From Candidatus Melainabacteria bacterium (GTDB lineage Bacteria > Cyanobacteriota > Vampirovibrionia > LMEP-6097), in contig JAPPOW010000064.1 of the NCBI GenBank assembly GCA_028817775.1, positions 1 to 5,688 of the forward strand: a DNA stretch of 5,688 nt. The letters run 5' to 3'. The first letter of the stretch is position 1. The number at the start of each line of letters is the position of its first letter. The notes below the pieces were generated by a model. It had not been told where the DNA came from and ran no database searches. It worked only from the letters and a program-made list of their open reading frames with translations. A program made the position numbers and the translations under genes. Shown here one piece after another: positions 1 to 5,403 of the stretch.

Positions 1-1337
1 TCACAAATCTTGCCAATATAGTGCTCATGTAATTCTGGTGGGCAATCTATATTAGTAGTTTTGTTGTTATGGGTTCTGCCAGTTAATCTGACTGGATTGC
101 GAACCGATGGTCCTTCAATCAATACTTGTTCAATGCGTCCAAGGTAACGTTGAGCTTGCTTCTCGGCAGTTTCTGAAATTATTGAGTTGAGGAATCTAAT
201 GCGTTCAGTTTTTTCTTCAGCACTAATCAAATCTTCCCAATCTGCTGCTGGAGTGTATGGGCGCGGTGAGTAAACTGCGGTATTACAAGCATCGTATTTA
301 ATTTCTTGTACTGCCCGCACTGTATCCATAAACTGCTCATGAGTCTCTCCTGGGAAACCAACAATAATGTCACCAGTGATTGAAGCATCTGGCATCAGCT
401 TGCGGATATAGCTAATCAATTCCATATAGCGCTCGTAAGTATAACGGCGTGCCATGCGGCGCAAGACATCATTATTACCGGCTTGGATCGGCACATGAAA
501 GTATTTAGAGACTTTTGGCAAGTCAGCAACAGTTTCAATGAGTTCATAAGTCATATCACAGGGATGTGAAGTGAGAAACTTGATCCGTTCAATGCCAGCT
601 ATTGGGTGCACTGCTCTAAGTAGCTCAGCAAGTGAACTTTCAATATCTAAACCATAGCCATCAACATTTTGTCCAAGTAAAATTACTTCTTTATATCCTT
701 CTTGAGCTAGTCCTTCAATTTCTTGTTTAATTTCTGCAATTGGTCTTGATCTTTGTTCGCCTCGGGTCTTTGGCACTATACAGTAAGTGCATTTGTAGTT
801 ACAACCATAAATGATATTGACCCAAGCATAGTGTTTGGTCTTGCGGATAATTGCAGTCTCTGGAATATCTTCTGGTAGCTCTTCCCAAATCTCTGCTACT
901 TGTGCTCGTTTAATGATGCCACGGTTAAGTTCAGCTCCCTTGTTACCTTTGGCTATAATTTCTGCATGTTTGCGCTCAGCTTCAAGCACCAAGTCGGGTA
1001 AACGATGCAGGTTGTGTGTGCCTACCAAAATATCGACAGTGCGAATATTTTCAATTAAGCTCTTGCCTTCTTGCTGAGCAACACAACCACTAAGTGCAAT
1101 GAGGCTACCAGCCTTGCGTAGTTTGTCCCACTTGCCGACATAGCTACGCATCTTATCAACGGCGTGCTCGCGGATACTACAAGTGTTGAGAATTGAAAGA
1201 TCGGCTTCTTCAAATACTTCAGTTGGATAATACTCAATCTCTTCAAGCATACCAAGCATACGCTCTGTGTCTGCCATATTCATTTGGCAGCCCAAAGTTT
1301 CGATAAATACTTTTTTCTTTTCTCGACTTTTGATCAC
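1..1337 (-). CDS. miaB: tRNA-2-methylthio-N6-dimethylallyladenosine synthase MiaB (3' end cut by window edge)
   Basis: Radical-SAM enzyme that adds the methylthio group to i6A37 in tRNAs reading UNN codons; cytosolic. 445 codons are visible and the frame runs off the left edge, so about 30 C-terminal residues are missing compared with a typical ~470-aa MiaB. The N-terminal UPF0004 domain has the motif ETLGCQMN (Cys17), NTCSIRE (Cys53) and SGCVAQ (Cys85), ligands of the auxiliary [4Fe-4S] cluster. The radical-SAM motif GCNYKCTYCIVPKTRGE gives Cys179, Cys183 and Cys186, followed by LGQNVDGYG and GDIIVGFPGET. A TRAM-type RNA-binding domain starts near residue 395, with LTGRTHNNKT. CQMN and CTYCIVPKTRGE favour MiaB over RimO or MtaB. 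The start is the GTG at 1337; the frame is open upstream but offers no ATG, and no good Shine-Dalgarno is present (AGGG only 2 nt away). The stretch between Cys85 and Cys179 looks about 20 residues longer than in E. coli MiaB as I remember it. Confidence 0.96.
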   Translation of the reverse strand, partial: MIKSREKKKVFIETLGCQMNMADTERMLGMLEEIEYYPTEVFEEADLSILNTCSIREHAVDKMRSYVGKWDKLRKAGSLIALSGCVAQQEGKSLIENIRTVDILVGTHNLHRLPDLVLEAERKHAEIIAKGNKGAELNRGIIKRAQVAEIWEELPEDIPETAIIRKTKHYAWVNIIYGCNYKCTYCIVPKTRGEQRSRPIAEIKQEIEGLAQEGYKEVILLGQNVDGYGLDIESSLAELLRAVHPIAGIERIKFLTSHPCDMTYELIETVADLPKVSKYFHVPIQAGNNDVLRRMARRYTYERYMELISYIRKLMPDASITGDIIVGFPGETHEQFMDTVRAVQEIKYDACNTAVYSPRPYTPAADWEDLISAEEKTERIRFLNSIISETAEKQAQRYLGRIEQVLIEGPSVRNPVRLTGRTHNNKTTNIDCPPELHEHYIGKIC

Positions 1338-1345
1338 AGCCCTAT

Positions 1346-1351
1346 ATTCTA
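1346..1351 (-). promoter_or_regulatory. Candidate -10 element for miaB, leaderless spacing
   Basis: Read on the minus strand this is TAGAAT, five of six matches to TATAAT, ending 8 nt before the GTG start of miaB. That spacing would put the transcription start at or very near the start codon, giving a leaderless or nearly leaderless mRNA. This fits the lack of a usable Shine-Dalgarno. A TTGGCT (plus-strand 1372-1377) lies upstream, but at 20 nt it is farther than the usual 17, so the -35 is doubtful. Inferred from sequence only. Confidence 0.4.
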
Positions 1352-1352
1352 C

Positions 1353-1381
1353 TAAATTGGATTCCCAGGGAAGCCAATTTA
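1353..1381. repeat. 29-bp near-perfect palindrome (operator-like) between divergent genes
   Basis: Two 14-base arms, TAAATTGGATTCCC (1353-1366) and GGGAAGCCAATTTA (1368-1381), are reverse complements except for one mismatched pair (1361/1373), around a single central A at 1367. A one-base spacer suits a dimeric DNA-binding protein better than an RNA hairpin. It sits in the 126-bp gap between miaB and the fibre-like gene and overlaps candidate promoter elements of both. I do not recognise it as the site of a named regulator. It could also form a hairpin in a transcript, but no T-tract follows on either strand. Confidence 0.7.
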
Positions 1382-1385
1382 ATAT
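1357..1385 (+). promoter_or_regulatory. Candidate sigma70-type promoter of the fibre-like gene
   Basis: TTGGAT (1357-1362) and TAATAT (1380-1385) are separated by exactly 17 nt. They match the consensus at only 3 and 4 of 6 positions, so the call is weak. Transcription would begin near 1392 and give a leader of about 55-70 nt. Most of the promoter lies inside the 29-bp palindrome, so a protein bound there would block it. An overlapping TATAAA at 1383-1388 is an alternative -10, at 20-nt spacing. Confidence 0.3.
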
Positions 1386-1441
1386 AAATTCAAAAATGCG
1401 GGAACTTTCCTAGGTGCTATTGCTAGTATCAATACACCCCG

Positions 1442-1448
1442 AAGGAGG
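1442..1448 (+). promoter_or_regulatory. Strong Shine-Dalgarno AAGGAGG with unusual spacing
   Basis: AAGGAGG is essentially a perfect anti-16S match, the only one at any start in this window. It touches an ATG at 1449 with no spacer, and lies 15 nt before the in-frame ATG at 1464. Neither distance is ideal (5-9 nt). The 1464 start gives a cleaner signal peptide and is sterically possible, so it is preferred. The 1449 ATG would add only the five residues MSFNF. Confidence 0.75.
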
Positions 1449-1463
1449 ATGAGCTTTAATTTT

Positions 1464-2915
1464 ATGAAAATCAGAAATCTATTTTTAGTTATGGCCTTAA
1501 TGCTTGGTTCTATGACCATGGAAGCCAAGGCTGCCAAATACACAGATATGGAGGTTGTCTCTGAGACACTGCCTAATGTCAATATGCAAATACGCACTCG
1601 AGATCTTGAACTCAACTTACTCAAATCTTCTAATATGAGAATTCGTATTCAGCGTATCCGTGATCTATATACCACTATCGATTCAACTGCTAGTTTTAAA
1701 GTTAGTGTCTATGACGTTAGTAATGGTGGTAAAGAGTTTCTTGCTAGCCACTCGCTTTCATTGCTTAGAGGAGCTCGTAAGTTTAGAGTTTTGAGTATCA
1801 ACGCCGGTGAATTTGCAAGTACCAGCAAAGATCTAGAGTTTGAGCTTTATGATACTCAAAACAATTTAGTCAATATCTATAGACAGACTGTCAATGCAAC
1901 TAATACAGCTCTGCAAGCGGCTTCCAATACAGGAGTGAGCACTGGTGTAACTTGTCCAGGTGATGACTTTGGTGAATGCCAACTTGATGAATTCTTTAAT
2001 AGAGTACGTTTCGTGGCTCGTCGTCAAAGAAGTGCTAGTACTAGAGTGGTCAAAGACAACGATGGATTTTATCGTGTGACTTTGCCAGTACCTAGAGACT
2101 CCTTTAAGTTTCTTGAGGGTAATAGAGTGCGCGCAGTTAATGTTGGGCAGATTGATTCCAACGGTGGAGGCGGTTCGGCAACTATTGCTGATGTAGTAGA
2201 TAGCCTCGGTATTGGTGTCAGTGCTCCAGTCTCAGCTTTCTTGCACGTGCGCAACGGTAATAATGTGGCACCAAGTTTAATTCTTGAACCTGGTTCACTA
2301 ACTACTAACACTCCACCAAACGGTTCTATTGAATTTGATGGCAGTGATCTTTACATCACCAAAAATGGTGTTAGAACAACTTTTGGTGCAACTGGTCCAC
2401 AGGGACCTGCTGGTGCCTCAGGAGCCTCGGGTTCAACTGGTGCAACTGGTCCTCAAGGACCAACTGGTGCAACTGGACCTGCAGGCACAGTCAGTTCTAA
2501 TACTGGTGGAAGTTTTAATGGTGATGTTGATATCGCTGGCAACCTAGATGTTACTGGTACCATCACAGCTGGCTTGGTTGACGCACCAACACCTGCAAGA
2601 GTTGGTGCTGATTTTGACGTCAATGGACAAACAACAATTGATGTCACTGATATCAACTATATTCAGCTTACTGACTCTAATACCGGAACTACTGATGAGA
2701 TCTTTACACTTACTGGTGGCAGAACTGGTCAAAAGGTGATTTTGCATTTGCAAAATGACATCAATATGAGAGTTGATAATGCTGCTACAGCTAATTCAAT
2801 TCAATGGGGACGTGGTACAACACCAGGTTCAACTAGAAGCTTGTTGGCAACTGAAGCATTTGAATTTGTTTATGATGGTAATGCTTGGTTCTTAATTTCT
2901 AGGTATCAGCTCTAG
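1464..2915 (+). CDS. Exported fibre-like surface protein with collagen-like stalk
   Basis: A 483-aa protein from the ATG at 1464 (488 aa from 1449), probably secreted or displayed on the cell surface as a trimeric fibre or adhesin; the role is inferred from architecture. Residues 1-23 form a Sec signal peptide: KIR, a hydrophobic run NLFLVMALMLG, and an AKA cleavage site before AKYTD. Residues ~24-160 look beta-rich with a basic patch. Cys164 and Cys172 (CPGDDFGEC) are the only cysteines and may pair. Around 249-307 comes a neck typical of fibre proteins: GIGVSAPVSAFLHV, then GSIEFDGSDLYIT. Residues 308-343 are twelve uninterrupted Gly-X-Y triplets. After SGSFNGDVDIAGNLDVTGTI-like beta repeats, residues ~374-483 form a head domain (FTLTGGRTGQKVILHL and a final FVYDGNAWFLISRYQL), resembling C-terminal domains of fibre and tail-fibre-like proteins. 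No LPXTG, S74 peptidase or C-terminal membrane anchor is seen. It is a single-gene unit, divergent from miaB and closed by its own terminator. Confidence 0.85.
   Translation: MKIRNLFLVMALMLGSMTMEAKAAKYTDMEVVSETLPNVNMQIRTRDLELNLLKSSNMRIRIQRIRDLYTTIDSTASFKVSVYDVSNGGKEFLASHSLSLLRGARKFRVLSINAGEFASTSKDLEFELYDTQNNLVNIYRQTVNATNTALQAASNTGVSTGVTCPGDDFGECQLDEFFNRVRFVARRQRSASTRVVKDNDGFYRVTLPVPRDSFKFLEGNRVRAVNVGQIDSNGGGGSATIADVVDSLGIGVSAPVSAFLHVRNGNNVAPSLILEPGSLTTNTPPNGSIEFDGSDLYITKNGVRTTFGATGPQGPAGASGASGSTGATGPQGPTGATGPAGTVSSNTGGSFNGDVDIAGNLDVTGTITAGLVDAPTPARVGADFDVNGQTTIDVTDINYIQLTDSNTGTTDEIFTLTGGRTGQKVILHLQNDINMRVDNAATANSIQWGRGTTPGSTRSLLATEAFEFVYDGNAWFLISRYQL
2385..2492 (+). repeat. Collagen-like Gly-X-Y triplet tract (12 triplets)
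   Basis: Twelve consecutive triplets beginning GATGPQGPAGAS and ending GPAGTV, rich in Pro at X and Thr, Ser, Gln or Ala at Y, as expected of a bacterial collagen triple helix without hydroxyproline. The DNA is itself repetitive: a 23-nt unit at 2385-2407 recurs at 2439-2461 with two differences, and its first 12-14 bases recur again at 2466-2479. Such tracts can change length by slippage or recombination in whole triplets. Confidence 0.9.
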
Positions 2916-2942
2916 AATTTAGTTCTGGACTATGTTTGAAGA

Positions 2943-2972
2943 AGCAGCTCTTTGGGGCTGCTCTTTTGTTTT
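2943..2972 (+). terminator. Rho-independent terminator of the fibre-like gene
   Basis: AGCAGC (2943-2948) pairs with GCTGCT (2957-2962). The stem extends inward by a T-G wobble (2949/2956) and a C-G pair (2950/2955) around a TTTG tetraloop, and is followed by TTTTGTTTT at 2964-2972. It lies 27 nt after the TAG stop. Its T-tract overlaps the stop codon of the convergent 402-aa gene. On the minus strand the same hairpin is followed only by TCTTCAAAC, so it would terminate weakly in that direction. Confidence 0.85.
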
Positions 2973-4179
2973 AGGCACAAGCCATAGATAAGTAGTCAAT
3001 TCTGCCATACTTACCAGCTATGAAATTTTCCACAAATTCATGCTCTGAACTCATGAAAGCTTCAATATCAGCAGAACTATCTGAATTGAATGCTTTGCTA
3101 TCTATATCGTGTCGTCTCATCAGTACTTCAATCAAGGTGTTAGTTATGGCAGCATTGCCTCTTTTGAAATACATCATATTTGCAGCCCACCAATATATAG
3201 AGCCAACTGTTTCTAGCTTAGCTTTAAAGCTGTCTTCTGGTAATTCTTCTAGTCTTGTCATTAAGTTTTCTAATTGTCTAAAACAGATCGCGAATTGCTC
3301 TGGATCGGTATGGATGAATTTAGTACTAGTGGCGGTGGTTAATGGCACTACATATATTTGACCATCAAGTTCAGCAAAACCATAGTTGCTTCTTTCTTTG
3401 GCTCCGGCTAAATAGTTATTGACTTTGTCAAAACTAAGGTAGGCACTATGCAGTGTTCGAGTCTCACCACAAGAGCTGGTTCTGGCTTTGCCAAAGTCTT
3501 GGCTACCACTATAGTAGAGCGCTCTATCTATATCTATGGCTTCTTCTAAAGTCCGCAAAAAGTTTTTGCTTTTAAAACCTCGTGTATCGTTCTTTGCTTT
3601 GGAAAAGTTGTTTACTACAAAGCTTTGCAAGCGTTGTATTGCTTTGTGTAAATAAGGCTGATCTTCTGGAGCTGAATGATTGATTTGACTTTTGACTTGC
3701 CTAAAGAAGCTATCGGGATTAAAATCTATTAAGGTCGATTTTTTCTGTTGTGAAAAATCTGCTTTCACTTTTGTGATTAGTTTCTGAATTACATTTGCTA
3801 TAAACTCAAAGCGTTTTTGTGTGATTGAGTTTATTTGATGCTCGGCTTGCTGCCTTGATTTTGCAATTAATTGATAAAGACCTGCAAAACCATCAACTTC
3901 TTGCTCTTCTATTGCAAGCAAAGCTTGTTCAGTTGCATTGATTGAGCTTTGTCTAAATAGATCAGCTGAGCCATGTAGATCTTGATAAAGATCAATCGCG
4001 TCTAAGGAAATATGTCGACTAGGGCTTGCTAATCTCCTGGTCCTGGTTATTGCCCAGTCACCAGTATTCGGCTTTGCCCTTAGTGCTTTTGGCTTGAAAT
4101 CAATGGCTTTGCTTCCAAGCTGATGAGCTCCAAGTACAAATTGCCCTAATCTCACCGGCTGTGAACGATTTTCTGGCAT
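2971..4179 (-). CDS. Unrecognised 402-aa protein with FKRGNAAI motif
   Basis: I do not recognise this family. The protein has no signal peptide and no membrane segment, so it looks cytosolic or exported by a non-Sec route. Residues 1-60 are basic and probably poorly ordered (RTRRLASPSRH). Residues ~75-215 are mostly helical and charged, with possible coiled-coil stretches. Residues ~235-290 contain a beta segment (FAELDGQIYVVPLTTATSTKF). Residues 295-357 are helical and carry the most distinctive element, SIYWWAANMMYFKRGNAAI (327-345). Its F-x-x-G-N spacing recalls the Fic loop HPFxxGNGR, but the catalytic His position is Met and the final GR is AA, so Fic activity is not supported. Start: the ATG at 4179 is the only start codon after an in-frame TAA about 12 codons upstream; no Shine-Dalgarno precedes it. 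It lies 80 bp downstream of the 371-aa gene on the same strand, and the two may be cotranscribed. Its TAA stop overlaps the convergent terminator. Confidence refers to its being a real gene. Confidence 0.85.
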   Translation of the reverse strand: MPENRSQPVRLGQFVLGAHQLGSKAIDFKPKALRAKPNTGDWAITRTRRLASPSRHISLDAIDLYQDLHGSADLFRQSSINATEQALLAIEEQEVDGFAGLYQLIAKSRQQAEHQINSITQKRFEFIANVIQKLITKVKADFSQQKKSTLIDFNPDSFFRQVKSQINHSAPEDQPYLHKAIQRLQSFVVNNFSKAKNDTRGFKSKNFLRTLEEAIDIDRALYYSGSQDFGKARTSSCGETRTLHSAYLSFDKVNNYLAGAKERSNYGFAELDGQIYVVPLTTATSTKFIHTDPEQFAICFRQLENLMTRLEELPEDSFKAKLETVGSIYWWAANMMYFKRGNAAITNTLIEVLMRRHDIDSKAFNSDSSADIEAFMSSEHEFVENFIAGKYGRIDYLSMACA

Positions 4180-4186
4180 GAAGCTT

Positions 4187-4192
4187 ATCTTA
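4187..4192 (-). promoter_or_regulatory. Candidate -10 element for the 402-aa gene, leaderless spacing
   Basis: On the minus strand this reads TAAGAT, ending 7 nt before the ATG at 4179, with no Shine-Dalgarno between. A second option, TATGCT, ends 12 nt before the ATG. No convincing -35 is seen at 16-18 nt. Use of either would give a transcript with almost no leader. Confidence 0.35.
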
Positions 4193-4259
4193 GCATAATT
4201 TGTATTTACAGCGTTTTAAAATAAGGCTGAATAGGTTATATAAATAGTAGCTACTTAAT
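4193..4259. other. Intergenic gap between the two unrecognised genes, no terminator seen
   Basis: AT-rich spacer between the stop of the 371-aa gene and the start region of the 402-aa gene. It contains a perfect 10-bp palindrome AGTAGCTACT at 4246-4255, just after the upstream gene's stop. It has no loop and no T-tract, so it is not a convincing terminator and may be chance. The absence of a terminator leaves read-through from the 371-aa gene possible. Confidence 0.4.
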
Positions 4260-5375
4260 TTATTGAATAATCGAACTGATAGCTTCAAAAAGCTTGCCGA
4301 GCCATATTGGCATATTCGCTTCTAATTTGTTCGTTACTAGAGCCCGGCGACTATCTATAAAACTATCTAGTTGTTCTATATTATCAAGGTAATGACTTAC
4401 TACTGTCTTAGCTGAATCTTTTAAGTAGTTTTCAAGCTGATGAGCTTGAACTCGTCCTATATCTAGTGATTCGAAAATACTATAGTTTGAAGATTTTTCT
4501 GGATCCATTCTTAAGTCACCTGTTTCTGCAGAGACCGGTACAATCATTCCTAAACTCATTTCTCTTAGATAAATCATATAGAGTGCCATTTCTCTTGCTG
4601 ATAGCCCACTGTGATTTTTTTCTATTTTGCTAAACCATGATTTTAGTTGTTTTGCAAGCTCATCACTATTAGTGCAATCCCATCTTGCAGTATTTTCAAA
4701 GCTCCGACCATCTGGTCTTGAGATACTTTGATATCTATGACTTAGTCCAGTGCAGATCTGTAGATTTTCAAAATCATTAAAATCTCGCTTGAGTTCTGTT
4801 GGTAGAGCGGCATTAAAGCCACTAAACTCTTTGTCAAAATCATAAGCTGCGCTGATAATAAAATCAGGTTCACTTGATTGAAATTGGCAAAACAAATCAC
4901 TAAATTTACCAGCACGTTTTGCTTCAAGCAATTGGTAGTAAATCTCATGACCAAAATCTTGGCGCATGCCCCTTGCTCTTGCAGTATCTGAATTACTGAG
5001 ACAGCCATCTAATATAGCCAGGGATATATTGTCCTCTCCTTCATGTTGAGCTAAAAATTCTGCCATTTGCCGGTTGTGATTTTCAGCGTTGGTGGAGTAG
5101 ACGCAATAAATATTTCTATTTGGAAATAAATCCTCATTACTATCAAGCCTAATAAGCCTATCTATTGTTTCTAAAATTGATAATAGGGTTTGAGGCTGAT
5201 CCTCGGCTACTGATATAACTAAGTTGCCTTTGTTTGTTTCTGACTTTCTAAGTTCTAAACTATTGTGAGGGAATTTATTGGCTGGAAAGTCCTTGCTTAA
5301 AAACTTGTCAAAACCAATAAAATGCTCTGCTCTAAAATCAGAAGGATGTGGTGCTTGCTTAAGTTGAAGTTTCAC
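4260..5375 (-). CDS. Unrecognised 371-aa protein, possibly a divergent GT-A-type glycosyltransferase
   Basis: I cannot assign a family. There is no signal peptide or membrane helix. The first half looks like an alternating beta/alpha fold: strands NLVISVA (51-57), NIYCVYSTN (88-96), ISLAILDG (117-124) and DFIISAAYDFD (171-181), with helices between. The order, together with TARARGMRQ (131-139) followed by DFIISAAYDFDKEF, loosely resembles family-2 glycosyltransferases, where an ARN-G segment precedes a strand ending in an Asp-x-Asp metal site; here D179-F-D181 would be that site. The evidence is visual only and could be coincidence. The second half (~240-371) is largely helical, with EMALYMIYLREMSLGMIVPVS (262-282) most conserved-looking and an amphipathic C-terminus. 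Start: GTG at 5375, the first start codon after an in-frame TGA two codons upstream; no Shine-Dalgarno. It begins 28 bp after the ETF-QO-like stop and precedes the 402-aa gene on the same strand. Confidence refers to the gene; the glycosyltransferase idea is about 0.2. Confidence 0.83.
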   Translation of the reverse strand: MKLQLKQAPHPSDFRAEHFIGFDKFLSKDFPANKFPHNSLELRKSETNKGNLVISVAEDQPQTLLSILETIDRLIRLDSNEDLFPNRNIYCVYSTNAENHNRQMAEFLAQHEGEDNISLAILDGCLSNSDTARARGMRQDFGHEIYYQLLEAKRAGKFSDLFCQFQSSEPDFIISAAYDFDKEFSGFNAALPTELKRDFNDFENLQICTGLSHRYQSISRPDGRSFENTARWDCTNSDELAKQLKSWFSKIEKNHSGLSAREMALYMIYLREMSLGMIVPVSAETGDLRMDPEKSSNYSIFESLDIGRVQAHQLENYLKDSAKTVVSHYLDNIEQLDSFIDSRRALVTNKLEANMPIWLGKLFEAISSIIQ

Positions 5376-5383
5376 AAGTCAAT

Positions 5384-5389
5384 ATTATC
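5384..5389 (-). promoter_or_regulatory. Candidate -10 element for the 371-aa gene, leaderless spacing
   Basis: On the minus strand GATAAT ends 8 nt before the GTG start; the overlapping TATGAT ends 11 nt before it. It lies in the 28-bp gap after the ETF-QO-like gene. No -35 match is clear and no Shine-Dalgarno follows. The 371-aa gene may therefore have its own start site in addition to read-through from the gene upstream. Confidence 0.38.
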
Positions 5390-5403
5390 ATAATCGTAAT
5401 AAG

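Noticed and set aside
835..1255. Short open frames on both strands inside the left part of the window
   Set aside because: This stretch is fully explained by miaB, whose iron-sulfur motifs run through it in the correct frame.
2329..2547. A 72-aa plus-strand open frame rich in LVQL repeats
   Set aside because: It is the second frame of the Gly-X-Y collagen tract; repetitive codons create the apparent repeat. No ribosome binding site of its own.
1464..2915. Phage tail fibre as the origin of the collagen-like protein
   Set aside because: A clear Sec signal peptide and the absence of tail, baseplate or chaperone genes beside it favour a cell-surface protein, although the head domain resembles those of tail fibres.
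3020..3361. A 113-aa plus-strand open frame
   Set aside because: It lies antisense within the 402-aa gene, whose frame is three times longer and better composed; no ribosome binding site and low-quality composition.
4246..4255. Perfect 10-bp palindrome AGTAGCTACT after the 371-aa gene
   Set aside because: No loop and no T-tract, and AT-rich flanks that do not pair, so it is not a convincing terminator; a palindrome this short can be chance.
4742..5008. An 88-aa minus-strand open frame in a second frame
   Set aside because: It is a shadow of the 371-aa gene.
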